This document shows, piece by piece, positions 8,479 through 17,909 of a stretch of DNA of 64,000 nucleotides. Within the stretch, counting starts at the first letter, position 1. Each line of letters opens with the position of its first letter. The DNA comes from DATBVX01 sp963724625 (lineage in GTDB: Bacteria; Pseudomonadota; Gammaproteobacteria; Steroidobacterales; Steroidobacteraceae). Location: contig CAVRVO010000005.1 of NCBI GenBank assembly GCA_963724625.1, forward strand, positions 62,001-126,000, read 5' to 3'. The position numbers were made by a program, and so were the translations under genes. The notes beneath the pieces were generated by a model. That model saw nothing but the letters and a program-made list of their open reading frames with translations, ran no database searches and was not told the origin of the DNA.

Positions 8479-9975
8479 ATGGGCAAGAAATTCGACAATA
8501 TCCTCGGGACGATTGGCCGCACGCCGGTCGTGAGAATCAACAAGCTCGGCCCGCCGCACGTCAATCTGTATGTGAAGATCGAGGCCTTCAACCCGATGGG
8601 CTCGGTCAAGGATCGACTCGCACTTGGCATCATCGAGGACGCTGAGCGCAGCGGAAAACTGCGACCGGGCCAGACGGTAATCGAGGCCACCAGCGGCAAT
8701 ACGGGGATCGGGCTCGCGATGGTGTGCGCACAGAAAGGCTATCCGCTCGTCGTCACGATGGCGGAGAACTTCAGCGTTGAAAGACGCAAGATGATGCGCT
8801 TCCTCGGCGCGCGGGTAGTGCTGACACCGGCGGCATTGAAGGGCAGCGGCATGCTCGGCAAGGCCGTCGAGCTCGCGGAGACGCACGGCTGGTTCCTGTG
8901 TCGTCAGTTCGAAAACGAATCGAACCCCGACATGCATTCGCGCACCACGGCGCCGGAAATCATCGAGGCCTTCGAGGGGGAGAAGCTCGATTATTGGGTT
9001 ACGGGCTTCGGCACTGGCGGCACGCTCAAGGGAGTCGCCCGCGTACTTCGAAAGCAGCGGCCGGAAACGAAGATCGTGGTGTGCGAGCCCGACAACTCGC
9101 AGCTCCTCGGTAGTGGTATTCCGCAGCCGCGCGGAGCTGATGGCACGCCAAGCGGCAGTCACCCGCTGTTTCGCCCGCATCTCATGCAAGGCTGGAGCCC
9201 GGACTTCATTCCGAAGCTCACCGAGGATTCGGCCAACATGAAACTCATCGACCAGATCCTGCCGATCAACGGCGCTCAGGCAATGAAGTGTTCGCGCGAT
9301 CTGGCACAGAAGGAAGGCATCTTCGTCGGCATCACGGGCGGTGCAACGTTTGCCGGAGCACTGCAAGTCTGTCAGTCGGCAGCCAAGGGCGCGAACGTTC
9401 TGTGCATGCTGCCGGACACGGCCGAGCGCTATCTCAGCACACCACTGTTTGCCGATATCCCCGCCGACATGACCGAGGATGAGATCAAGATCGCGCGTTC
9501 GACACCGAACTATCGCTTCGACGTGTCCGCGCCGGCACCCGCGCCGCAACCGCAGGCCGCCACCGCGCCACCGCCTGTGGAAGCCGATGCGGCTGCATTT
9601 GTCGCCCAGGCCATGAGTGATCGCCAGCAGCCGGTCGTCATGTTTGCACTCGAGTGGTGCGAGTTTTGCTGGTCGGCGCGCCGCATGTTTGCCAAGTACA
9701 AGATTCCGTATCGCTCTGTTGATCTCGACTCGGTCGAATATCAGAAGGACAACTGGGGCGGCAGAATACGCGCCGCCCTTACCGCCAAGACTTCCGTGGC
9801 GACGATTCCGCAGATCTTCGTCGGCGGAGAGTTCATAGGCGGGGCCACGGACGTTCTGCAGGCTTGCAAGGAAGGTCGGCTGCAGAAACTTCTTGCCAGC
9901 AACGGCGTGAAATACGACGAAACTGTGCGCGACGATCCGTTCAGCTTCCTGCCCACCTGGCTGCACCCTCGATAG
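8479..9975 (+). CDS. Cysteine synthase / cystathionine beta-synthase fold fused to a glutaredoxin domain
   Basis: A 498-residue two-domain enzyme. Residues 1-340 are a PLP fold-type II beta-replacement enzyme: PLP lysine K44 in GSVKDR, substrate loop ATSGNTGIGLA, and phosphate-binding GTGGTLKGV. It is related to O-acetylserine sulfhydrylase and cystathionine beta-synthase. A Pro/Ala linker (about 355-375) leads to a glutaredoxin domain with active site CEFC (C394, C397), TSVATIPQIFVGG carrying the cis-Pro loop, and GGATDVLQACKEG for glutathione binding. The fusion suggests that cysteine or cystathionine formation is coupled to a thiol-disulfide step, such as reducing the enzyme itself or a sulfur carrier (inference). 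The start ATG at 8479 has a weak AGAGACC site. Codon use looks uniform across both domains. Confidence 0.92.
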   Translation: MGKKFDNILGTIGRTPVVRINKLGPPHVNLYVKIEAFNPMGSVKDRLALGIIEDAERSGKLRPGQTVIEATSGNTGIGLAMVCAQKGYPLVVTMAENFSVERRKMMRFLGARVVLTPAALKGSGMLGKAVELAETHGWFLCRQFENESNPDMHSRTTAPEIIEAFEGEKLDYWVTGFGTGGTLKGVARVLRKQRPETKIVVCEPDNSQLLGSGIPQPRGADGTPSGSHPLFRPHLMQGWSPDFIPKLTEDSANMKLIDQILPINGAQAMKCSRDLAQKEGIFVGITGGATFAGALQVCQSAAKGANVLCMLPDTAERYLSTPLFADIPADMTEDEIKIARSTPNYRFDVSAPAPAPQPQAATAPPPVEADAAAFVAQAMSDRQQPVVMFALEWCEFCWSARRMFAKYKIPYRSVDLDSVEYQKDNWGGRIRAALTAKTSVATIPQIFVGGEFIGGATDVLQACKEGRLQKLLASNGVKYDETVRDDPFSFLPTWLHPR

Positions 9976-10320
9976 CAGTCACGCGTCATGCCGACATTGC
10001 GCGACGTCTCGAGGCGTCGCGCCCAAGCACTCGCCGCGGTGCGATCGCACGCGCGCCCACGACAGATATTGAATGCGGGATGACCGCACGGACACCCGGA
10101 ACCGCCCCGGGCGGACGCTCCAAGAACAAACGTGTGTCGCGGACGATTCGCTAGTCAGTTGTTCAACGAGCTCCGCCCAGCGGTTTGCTGAGTCCCGGCA
10201 ATAGGACTCAGAAGACCTCGCAGCCGACCGACCAAGTTTGTACTCGCTGCGATAACCGGAAAGGTTGGCACAGATTCGGAATGCAGGAATCACCCTACTA
10301 AGCATTTCGAGGAGAGAAAC
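9976..10320 (+). other. Non-coding gap, with a short GC-rich hairpin
   Basis: About 345 bases without a convincing gene. A hairpin at 10001-10020 (arms GCGACG / CGTCGC, 8-base loop) lies about 25 bases after the cysteine synthase-glutaredoxin stop. It has no T-run after it, so it is only a weak terminator candidate. The last 40 bases belong to the duplicated leader of the UrcA genes. Confidence 0.4.
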
Positions 10321-10778
10321 GTGGAAAGAACCAATGTATTGCAGCGCGGGTCACGGCAACTGCTCGTTTCCTGTCTTGCCGCGATTGTGCTCGGCCTGGC
10401 ATCGGCGAGCAGCTTCGCAACGACCGTCAACGGCGAGCCGAGCCTCAAAGTGAGCTATGGCGAGCTGGATCTCACCAAGCCCGCTGACGCCGAGGCAACT
10501 CTATCGCCGCATCAGGAAGGCGGCTTACACGGTCTGTGGCGCGTATGACAGTCCGATTTATTGGAGCTACGCGGCGAAGTCCCCATGCTTCAAGACCGCG
10601 GTTGACGAGGCGGTGTCGAAGGTCAATTCGCCCCTGCTGACGTCGCTTCACCGGAACGAGAACACGCGCCTGGCGAGTAAGTAACAGGTGCGATTTGGCC
10701 CCTATGGGCGGGTGCTCTTCGACCAATACGGAATGTATGAGTCCTGCTATTCCGGCTTGTGCGCTGAGCTCCCGCCCT
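10282..10778 (+). repeat. Tandem duplication, unit A (UrcA copy 1 with flanks)
   Basis: First copy of a directly repeated unit that spans the leader (TGCAGGAATCACCCTAC), the UrcA-like gene and a 3' flank ending in TGCGCTGAGCTCCCGCCC. The second copy is at 10966-11466, offset 684-688 bases. The leader and 3' flank are nearly identical, while the signal-peptide and middle coding parts have diverged. This pattern fits an old duplication, or gene conversion at the ends. Confidence 0.8.
10321..10684 (+). pseudogene. UrcA family protein, copy 1 (frameshifted)
   Basis: Small exported protein of the UrcA family: signal peptide, then SYGELDLTKPADAE. After a frame change comes LYRRIRKAAYTVCGAYDS with a second Cys (SPCFKTAVDEAV) and the tail SLHRNENTRLASK. 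The UrcA family has two conserved cysteines and no known biochemical role. Compared with the intact copy at 11006, the break is one extra A in GAGGCAACT at 10497-10498; removing it restores the whole frame. The start is a GTG at 10321, six bases after CGAGGAGA. Because the rest matches copy 2 well, the break is either very recent or a sequencing error. Confidence 0.8.
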
Positions 10779-10965
10779 CTCTCTTCTGACGGGTACTTCC
10801 TTTAGCCGAGAGCTGTATCGCCGCATTCACCAGGGCGCACTCTTCCAATGTGGCGGGAGGTGGCCGCCTCAAGATTGCTCGTCTCGTCGGCCAGTTAGCA
10901 CAACCCGGCGAGCGAAAAGTTCGATTCCTGCCGCGATATCTGAATGCCTCACCACAGATATCGTT

Positions 10966-11466
10966 TGCAGGAATCACCCTACCAAGCATTTTCGAGGAGA
11001 TGAACGTGAAAAGAACGAATATGTTGCTGGCTTCTGGTCTTGCCGCAGTCGTGCTCGGCCTGACATCGGCGAACAGCTTCGCGACGACGCCCATCCGAGC
11101 CGTCGCTTCCAGTGACGCCACCGTGCGCAGCATCACGGTGAGCTTTGGAGAACTCGATCTCACCAAGCCTGCCGGCGCTGAGGCGCTATATCGCCGCATC
11201 AAGAAGGCGGCCCGTGCGGTCTGTGACTCGTATGACAGCCCGACGCCGTGGAACCTCAAAGCCCAGAAACAGTGCTCCAAGACGGCGATTGACGACGCGG
11301 TCGCGCAGGTCAACGCGCCCCTCCTGACCTCACTGCATCGGAATGAGAACACGCGCCTGGCGAGCAAGTAACAGGTGCGATTTGGCCCCCTACGGGCGGG
11401 CGCTCTTCGACCAACTCGGAATGTATGAGTCCTGCTATTCCGGCTTGTGCGCTGAGCTCCCGCCCT
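10966..11466 (+). repeat. Tandem duplication, unit B (UrcA copy 2 with flanks)
   Basis: Second copy of the unit at 10282-10778, holding the intact UrcA gene. Identity is highest in the last 130 bases, where both copies share the NENTRLASK codons, the stop, and about 90 bases of non-coding DNA after it. The 321-base gap between the two UrcA genes holds the unit A 3' flank and about 190 bases of unrelated sequence with no gene. Confidence 0.8.
11006..11371 (+). CDS. UrcA family protein, copy 2 (intact)
   Basis: A 121-residue exported protein with signal peptide (VKRTNMLLASGLAAVVLGLT...FATT), then the UrcA core SFGELDLTKPAGAEALYRRI, KKAARAVCDSYDS, a second Cys in KQCSKTAIDDAV, and QVNAPLLTSLH. 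Family members are periplasmic, often occur in several copies, and have no assigned function; a Cys-Cys disulfide is likely. The ribosome site decides the start: CGAGGAG directly abuts an ATG at 11000 (too close) but lies six bases before GTG 11006, matching the GTG start of copy 1. The gene is a tandem paralogue of the frameshifted copy. Confidence 0.88.
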   Translation: MKRTNMLLASGLAAVVLGLTSANSFATTPIRAVASSDATVRSITVSFGELDLTKPAGAEALYRRIKKAARAVCDSYDSPTPWNLKAQKQCSKTAIDDAVAQVNAPLLTSLHRNENTRLASK

Positions 11467-11522
11467 TCTTCCCCGGGGCCCACTGCACTGACAGGAAAAA
11501 CCGCCGCATCTCGCGGACAGCG

Positions 11523-12004
11523 CTACGGCAACAAGCCTCGGGCTCTAAGCGCCGCTTTCGCAGCTTCAACAACCTCGCGACTCTCTTTCTCTGCTCTGAC
11601 CACTGCCCAGAGCTCATTTGCAGATCGCTCCGTGCTCAGTCGGCTCAACGCTGTCGCCGCGCGCGATTGGTAAGTGCTCTTGGCGTGCGCGCTAAAGAAG
11701 GCAACATACCGCTCCAGGGTCATCGGTGGCGCGCCAGGCGTTGAGACCAAAGGTTTGAGTGTTCGATAGTCAGCGCGCAGACGCTCTTCTATATCAGGGC
11801 ACGCTGCGACGGTGACGGGCCTGATTTCAACGTCGCGATCAGTGCGCCTTCGATCAGATCCTGGTACTTGAGAGGGTTCTCCAGCTCCGAGTCCGTGCAC
11901 TCCGTACATTCGAACCACGCCACCAGCGCTCTCTGTGCGGCGGCCATCCGGTCCAGGCGCTCATCTGCAGTCGATGGCGCGATTGCGACCCACATGGCGC
12001 ACAC
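11523..12004 (-). pseudogene. Broken small gene of unknown function
   Basis: Two overlapping minus-strand frames look like halves of one protein. The first reads from 12004 (PSTADERLDRMAAAQRALVA...DLIEGALIATLKSGP). The second runs to 11523 (VTVAACPDIEERLRADYRTL...ALSRLSTERSANELWAVV...AAKAALRARGLLP). The switch falls near 11815-11835. The residues before the first half (VCAMWVAIAPSTA) resemble the end of a signal peptide, but no clear start codon precedes them, so there may be a second break. The helical, Ala/Arg-rich character is the only structural hint, and no family is recognised. Both halves have coding-like composition; the assignment is tentative. Confidence 0.4.
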
Positions 12005-12416
12005 GGCGATCCCGCTGTTTCGGCATTGGCCGGGCTTCTCTCACCCCGCCGTTATCACCTGCGATAGGTCCCAGCCTCGTTACAGATAGCTCTTGAAGGC
12101 CCAATCACTACTTCGGCAACCCTGGGAATCAGCTAATCCGAGGCTGCTCGCGGCGCTAACGCCCGCATCCCAGTGAATCGGAGAGCGCGAAAGTGACTGA
12201 TCGACGCAGCAACCGATGGTTACGACCCACAAGCGAGTCCGCTTTCACCCGCCGCATGGAATGCCTCGCGGAACCCTCGCGGTTCGCTATTGCAATTCAT
12301 GCAGCTTCAGCGAATGCTTCGGCGCCGATCAGCGCCGTCCACTTTCGGGGAAGGGAGGGCGCGTGGCTTTCATGCGGTCAACAGCCAAATCGGGAATCTG
12401 CCGGAACGGGATCAGA
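12005..12416. other. Intergenic stretch without a supported gene
   Basis: About 410 bases between the broken minus-strand gene and the CHAT gene. Open frames in it (for example the extension upstream of 12417) lack protein-like character. It should hold the promoter of the CHAT-sigma cluster, but I see no confident operator or terminator. Confidence 0.4.
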
Positions 12417-15400
12417 ATGCGGGGTCTCTTCCTGCTCGGCGCCTCGCTGTTCGCCGGGACAGCCGGAAGCAGCGTCTTGACGTGTGCCAGCACACAAAGG
12501 GTGCCGGTCACTGACAGCAAGCCGTGGCGCTGCCAGGTGGATTTGCAAGCGAATCGAGCCTATCTCGCCCAGGCGGCTCGGCAGCCACGCGATGTGACAC
12601 TCGAACTCCTCGGGCCTGATGCGACCCGAGTACTGAAGGTCGACTCGCCGACTGTCCGCGCCGGGCCGGAGTTCTTGTTCTTCAGTCCACGTGTCTCTGG
12701 AAAGTACAGTCTCGTGATCGCCGCGGCGGATCGCGACCTGCCAACCCGAACGATTGAGGTCCAGTGGCGAGAGCTCAGCGATGTGGCGCCGGGATCAGCG
12801 CTCGCCCGCGGGCTAACGGACCTCACGTCAGCTGCGCGGGTGTCCGACGGGCCGCCGCCGCGCGATGATGGGCAACGGCGTCTGACGTTGCTCCAATCGT
12901 CCCTGAGCGGTTTGCGGGCAGCTCGGGCGGATGCATACGGAGCCGAAGCGCTCCTGCGGATCGCAAGCATCGTATTTTTGGACGTCTCGGTGATTGGACC
13001 CGTGCGGCTGAAGGCGCGGCCCTCGCCGCTAAGGCCTTTGATCGACTCCCGGACCCGATCATGTCATCGCAGGCCAGGGCACTCCGCGCCGAGTCCCTCA
13101 TCGAAGGCGCCGGTCCGAGTGAGGCTTCAGCGAGGCCAGCGCCGAAATCGGGTCATACGCAGTTCGGCGAGGCGGAACAGACTCCTCAGCGACGCTTCGC
13201 GCAGCTTCGCCGCGGCAGGCATGACAGTACGATCAGGCTGCGGCGATCAACTACCTGGGAGTATCAGCTCACTACCAGGGCAGAATTAGCGAGGCACGTG
13301 CGCATTACGAGACAGCCGTACGCATGTTTGCTGAGCTCGGCGAATCGGCCAGCGAGATCGTGTCGCTGCAGAACATTGCCGTCATCGACTTCCAGCGCGG
13401 TGACTACGTCGAGGCGGTTGCAGCCTATAAACGACTGCTGCGCAAGCTCGATCCGACAAGCAACCGGCGTACCTATCTCGCCGTACTCAATAATCTTGCC
13501 CTGGCGCAATATGCTCTCGGCCAAACCGACGATGCACTCAGGTCACTTTTGACGGCGCTGCCGCTGACCGAATCGAGCAGTGAGGCCGCAGACCGTGCAC
13601 GTACGTCTGCACGAACTTGGAAAGAACTACGTGACGCTCGGCGAGCAGGAGCGTGGCGAGGTATTTCTGCGGCAGGCGCTCGAGATGCGTCAGTCGAAGG
13701 CTTTCCAGGATCGACAAGGTCTGCTCGCGAGCCTGATTGTCAGTCGCCGATCTGGATCGCGAGGCAGTGCCGCAACGCGCGCTGAAGCTTCACATGCAGG
13801 CGCTGGATCAAGCCGTCTCGCCCCAGGAAAAGGCACGCGTGCTGCTGGCGATCGGGCAGGACCAGATGGCAACAGGTTCGGTGTCGGCCGCTGTCGACAC
13901 CTTTGGCCGTGGCCTCAAGCTTGATTTGCCCGAGCAGTCGACGGTTCGCTACATGCTCGTGGGTGCTTACGGCTACGCTCGCAGCCGTAACGGTGACGGT
14001 GATGGACGAGCACTGCTGTTGAAAGCGGCTCAAGTGCAAGAGGCGATCGGTGACGACGACTACGCCGCCGAAACCTACGCTCTCCTCGCCTCGGAAGAGC
14101 GCCGAGTGGATCAGATCGATTCAGCCGTTCGACACATCGGCAAGGCGCTCAGTCTTTACGACGAGCAGCGAATCCGTGCGGTCAACCCGGACCTGCGCGC
14201 CACGTATATCTCAAACCGCGCTGCGGCCTATGAGTTGCAGGCAGACCTGTACATGACCCTCTGGCAGCGTTCGTCGACTCAGGCGGACAAAGGCCGCCTG
14301 GCCTCGTCCGCTCTCGGTACTGCCGAGCGGCTTCGAACGCTCGCGCCTGGAGGACTTTCGTCAATTCGCGGAGCAGCCTGCCCAACGAGGCGCAGCGGAT
14401 GCCGCCGATTTGGCTGAGCTGGATTCCCGTCTGGCGGCAAAGCGCCATCGTCTCGCGGCGTTGCAGGACCTTGATCAGCCGCCCGCGGAGCAGATCGCGA
14501 GCCTGCGAAAGGAAATCGCGTTGCTCCGAACGCAGCTCGACGTAGCCCAGCAGAAGGAGGCGCCGTCCAGGAATCAGGCGCGAACGGCAACAGTTGCCCT
14601 TTCGCTTCCCAAGCTGCAGGCATCCCTCGGCAGCGAAGATGTCATGCTCACCTGGTTGCTGGGCGAAACGCGCAGTTGGATCTGGTGCATTACTCAGAAA
14701 TCCGCGACGGCGTTTTCGCTCGCGCCCGGCAAGGACATTGATAAAGCCGCCCGCGACCTGCATGCGCTTTGGAGCCGACCACCCAATGGCAGCGGCGATC
14801 GGGAGCGCGAACTCAAGGCGAGCGGAACCATTCTCGGGCCTGCAGGCGCGCTCCTGTCGGCTAAGCGTGCCGTCACGATTGTGGCCGATGGGTCTCTGCG
14901 TGCGATTCCATTCGCTGCCTTGTGGGTGGGTGGTCAAGCTAGCAGCACCGGCGCCAAGCGTCTGGCGGAGCTCGCGACCGTCTCCTATCAGCCTGCGCTC
15001 GGGCATTGGCAACGCCCGGCGAACGCGGTCGCCGCGCCGCGGTCTGGCGAGAGCATCCTGCTCGTTGGCGATCCAGTCCTCATCGGTACGCCCGATGCTT
15101 CGGCGGTTGCGGAGCTGAGAGGCACAACGTCCGTGGACGAGCCCTGGCAACTGCCTCGCCTGCCGGGCTCGCGCCGGGAAGTCGAAAGCATCGTGAAGAT
15201 CGCGTCCGGCTGGCACTCCGATGTGTTGCTGGGTGAAGCCGCTACCAAAGCCGCGGTCCTGGCGGCCCCACTGGGGACATTTCGCGTCATCCATTTTGCG
15301 ACTCACGCGCGCCTCGACGTTCATGACCCGCAGCTCTCGTCGATTCGACTTTCAGCCCGACCACGCGCAGGGTCGCAAAATCAAGCGGACCTGAGCCTGC

Positions 15401-15723
15401 GAGATATCGTGGGCCTTGGACTCAGCGCCGACTCTGTAGTGCTGAGTGCTTGTGAGGGCTCGCTCGGAAAAGAGTACCGCGGTCAGCTCTCGTTCGGTCT
15501 GTCCGAGGCATTTCTGCTCGCAGGTGCGCACAACGTGGTCGGAAGCCTGTGGCGAGTCTCGGATGTAGCTACTGAAAAGTACATGCGGTTCTACTACGAG
15601 GCGTACATGGGGCGCGGGCTGAGCGCCGTTGCGGCTGCACAGAGCGCGGCACGCCAGCTAATGCGGGATCCGGTGTATGGCCAGCCGTTCTATTGGGCTG
15701 CCTTCGTCGTGTTGGCGGCCTGA
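12417..15723 (+). CDS. Exported TPR-CHAT protein (caspase-like protease fold), interrupted by several frameshifts
   Basis: A large protein of about 1,100 residues once frames are joined. It has a signal peptide (MRGLFLLGASLFAGTAGSS), a beta-sandwich region resembling a PPC domain (FFSPRVSGKYSLVIAAADRD), then TPR helices (AAINYLGVSAHYQG, VLNNLALAQYALGQTDDALRS, LHELGKNYVTLGEQERGE, ISNRAAAYELQADLYM). A coiled-coil (ELDSRLAAKRHRLAAL) leads to an intact C-terminal CHAT domain. Its catalytic pair is visible: His in VIHFATHARLD (codon 15304-15306) and Cys in VVLSACEGSLGKEYRGQ (codon 15451-15453). CHAT domains are caspase-like peptidases. Frame changes fall near 12990, 13120, 13175, 13225, 13575, 13740 and 14345; most are one-base insertions. 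The CHAT half from 14410 is uninterrupted. The signal peptide implies periplasmic action, unlike cytoplasmic CHAT effectors. Confidence 0.8.
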
Positions 15724-15756
15724 GACGGTATGGCAAGAAGCAGAGGAGTACAGAAC

Positions 15757-16443
15757 ATGAGGACTCATACAACTATGCTGCTGCTGGTGCTCTTCGCGAT
15801 CTCATCTCACGGATGCGGTCGCACTGGCGGTGGCGCCAGCGAGGTCACCGCCGCAGGTCCTTCCGCGGAGCAGCGGCAACCAAACATTCGCGTGGCTGAG
15901 GCGACGACGCAAGGCGCGACTTCGTCACAATCAACTGGCGTAGTCGAGGACGGCGTGTACGAAGTATGCGACGTGGAGTACGCAGGGGAAGCGAAGATGG
16001 GAGCTTCGGAAAAGAAGCCCACGGGGCCGCACATCAAGCTGAGCCTCTGGGATGAGATCGACATCAAGAAGGGGGGCGCAGAAGCTCCAGTGGGCAGTGT
16101 CACATTCCGGCACTTTGCGAAGGAAGTGCAGGATGGAGAAAAGCGCAAGCAACAAAAACCTCAGGAGGAAACTGCACTCACGACGATCAACTGCTGCAAC
16201 GGTGAAAGGCTCGGGGCCACGATGGGGTTTGAGCACCAGAAGGGCAAGGACAAGCCCAAGAACGCCCTTCACGCCATCATCATCCAGAACGTGGCGAAGG
16301 AGAGGCGTCCTGCCCAATGTACGCATGAGCACGTCATCGTAGTCCAATACTGCTACCCAACCCTCGATGATGAGGGCAAAGGCGGATGGACGTGCGGCGA
16401 GGACAAGAACCCTCATGGGGGCGACGTCCACGCCCAATCGTAA
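15757..16443 (+). CDS. Exported Cys-rich protein, possible lipoprotein, unknown function
   Basis: A 228-residue protein with an N-terminal hydrophobic signal (MRTHTTMLLLVLFAISSHGC). The Cys could be a lipobox residue, although His at -2 is atypical. A low-complexity Ser/Ala/Gln linker follows, then a globular part with VYEVCDVEY, a Lys-rich middle and repeated cysteines (INCCNG, AQCTHEH, QYCYP, WTCGED). No family is recognised; the Cys pattern suggests disulfides in the envelope. The start at 15757 has AGAGGAG nine bases upstream. It follows the CHAT gene by 33 bases and its TAA overlaps the next ATG (TAATG), so it sits inside the CHAT-sigma operon and may be a sensor, substrate or partner of that system (inference). 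Confidence 0.72.
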   Translation: MRTHTTMLLLVLFAISSHGCGRTGGGASEVTAAGPSAEQRQPNIRVAEATTQGATSSQSTGVVEDGVYEVCDVEYAGEAKMGASEKKPTGPHIKLSLWDEIDIKKGGAEAPVGSVTFRHFAKEVQDGEKRKQQKPQEETALTTINCCNGERLGATMGFEHQKGKDKPKNALHAIIIQNVAKERRPAQCTHEHVIVVQYCYPTLDDEGKGGWTCGEDKNPHGGDVHAQS

Positions 16444-17162
16444 TGATCGATTCGACTTCAGGGACAAGGTTAGTCATGATTCGCCCGAGCATTTCGCTGG
16501 TTTCGCCGATGAGGCTGCGACCCGTGCCCTCACCAGAGCCCGTGGCTGAAACGCAGGTTTCGGGTGCATCTCGGAGTAGCGAGTCCGTGCACCCGGCCCC
16601 CCGCCCGGAAGTCAACAAATCGACCATTGAGTCACTTATCCAGCAGAACTATGCAGGTCTGCGACTGCTGCTGCGGCGTCGTACCGGTGATCCGGAGGTT
16701 GCGGCGGATCTGCTGAATGAAGCCATCTGCATCACGTGGGAGAAGTGGCAGGAAGGCAAGATCGAGCGACCGGAGGAGATTGCGGGTTATATCTTTCAGG
16801 TGGCACTCAATCTGCTGCGCAATCGGCGGCGCGCAATGGGCGAGCGGCCCGGAGCGCGAGCGGACAACTCCAAACTCGACGCGCTCGCCGACGACACCGA
16901 CACGAGAGATAGCTGGGCCGAGCGGCAGATCGCAGCGCGCGTGAAGCGCGTCATCGCCAGCATGAGCACACCGCGTGACCGACTCATCCTGACGCGGTTC
17001 TATCTCGAGGAGCAGGACAAGGAAACCATCTGCCGTGATCTCAACCTGGACGCGTTGCAATTTGACAAGGTGCTCCATCGGGCGCGCGGGCGGCTGAAGA
17101 GCCTGCTCGAAGCGCAGGGGCTGGGAAAATCGGATCTTCTGTCTGTATTGGTGCTGGTATGA
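16443..17162 (+). CDS. ECF-type RNA polymerase sigma factor (CHAT cluster)
   Basis: Sigma-70 family factor, 239 residues from the ATG that overlaps the preceding stop. Region 2 is seen at LIQQNYAGLRLLLRRRTGDP, EVAADLLNEAICITWEKWQ and GYIFQVALNLLRNRRR. Region 4 HTH is RDRLILTRFYLEEQDKETIC through QFDKVLHRARGRLKSLLE. A Pro/Ser-rich N-terminal extension of about 60 residues is unusual for ECF factors; translation could also begin at the ATG at 16479. The stop overlaps an in-frame ATG at 17159, and the anti-sigma-like gene follows. It should direct RNA polymerase to a small regulon, presumably including this cluster. Confidence 0.9.
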   Translation: MIDSTSGTRLVMIRPSISLVSPMRLRPVPSPEPVAETQVSGASRSSESVHPAPRPEVNKSTIESLIQQNYAGLRLLLRRRTGDPEVAADLLNEAICITWEKWQEGKIERPEEIAGYIFQVALNLLRNRRRAMGERPGARADNSKLDALADDTDTRDSWAERQIAARVKRVIASMSTPRDRLILTRFYLEEQDKETICRDLNLDALQFDKVLHRARGRLKSLLEAQGLGKSDLLSVLVLV

Positions 17163-17188
17163 GTTACGGTCGTCGAGGAGTACTTGCC

Positions 17189-17909
17189 ATGAAGGTCGAA
17201 GACAAGTTCAAGGATGACCCGACGATAGCCAGCCGCTATCTGGCGGATCAGCTGAACGATTCGGAGCGTGATGCTTTCGAAGCTTCGCTGTTGCGCAACC
17301 CCGATATGGCCCAGGAGCTGGAGGCGACGGCGCGGATGAAAGTCGGTCTGGCACGCCTGCGGGACAGCGGGGAACTCGACAAATGGTGCGGTGCACGGCC
17401 GTTCTTCGAGCGACCCGGATTTCTCGCCCTTGCGGCATCGATTGGGGTGCTCGCCATCGGACTCGTGTTCGTGCGCTGGCAGAACTGCCAGCACACCTTC
17501 GGTGCTTGCATCTTCGGCTGCGGCGTTCGACAAGGTGCTCGCCGTGAGCTCGACGCCACCGATGCTGCGGGTCCGCAGCGAGAAGTACGATGCCGAAATC
17601 GAGTTGCCCGCCGAGCGCCAGGCACTGAAGCTGCGGCTGTTGCCCGCGGCACCGGCCGGCGCGGCGAACTACAGCGTCTCTCTCGCGCGCCTGAAGGATG
17701 ATGGCTCGACCGAGACGGTTGCGGCCGTGAAGGACCTGCGTCCGGCCGAGGATGGGTTCATCAGTGTATTTGCGGATTCCGCATTGCTCCGGCCTGGCCG
17801 GTATCAACTGACGGTGACGGGAGAGAACAGCGAAGCGCCGGTCTACGGCGAGACCTTCGTCATCCGTGTTCGACCGCCGGGCGCGGCTTCGAATGCCGCA
17901 CCGGAGTGA
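17189..17909 (+). CDS. Single-pass anti-sigma-like membrane protein, one frameshift
   Basis: The cytoplasmic N-terminal part (RYLADQLNDSERDAFEASLL then PDMAQELEATARMKVGL) has the pattern of anti-sigma domains but lacks the zinc HxxxCxxC motif. A membrane span follows (FLALAASIGVLAIGLVFVRW), then a periplasmic beta-rich domain (RVRSEKYDAEIELPAERQAL...PGRYQLTVTGENSEAPVYGE). The frame changes by one inserted base near 17485-17500, just after the membrane segment. The start is ATG 17189, with GAGGAG eight bases upstream; the ATG at 17159 has no such site. Placement right after the ECF gene and the topology suggest it holds that sigma factor at the membrane. Its last 50 bases overlap the convergent protease gene. 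Confidence 0.72.

Noticed and set aside
8422..9966. A 514-codon open frame on the minus strand opposite the cysteine synthase-glutaredoxin gene
   Set aside because: The plus strand has two complete enzyme domains with catalytic motifs; the minus frame has no recognisable fold and is explained by high-GC codon bias.
10282..11466. Possible CRISPR or mobile-element repeat
   Set aside because: Only two long copies containing a gene; no short regular repeats, spacers, inverted ends or transposase.
12417..14417. Series of separate small TPR proteins
   Set aside because: Adjacent frames continue one another's helices without starts or ribosome sites, so one frameshifted gene is simpler.
14182..15324. 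A 380-codon minus-strand frame under the CHAT domain
   Set aside because: It is antisense to an intact catalytic CHAT domain and shows Arg/Ala/Gly-rich shadow composition.
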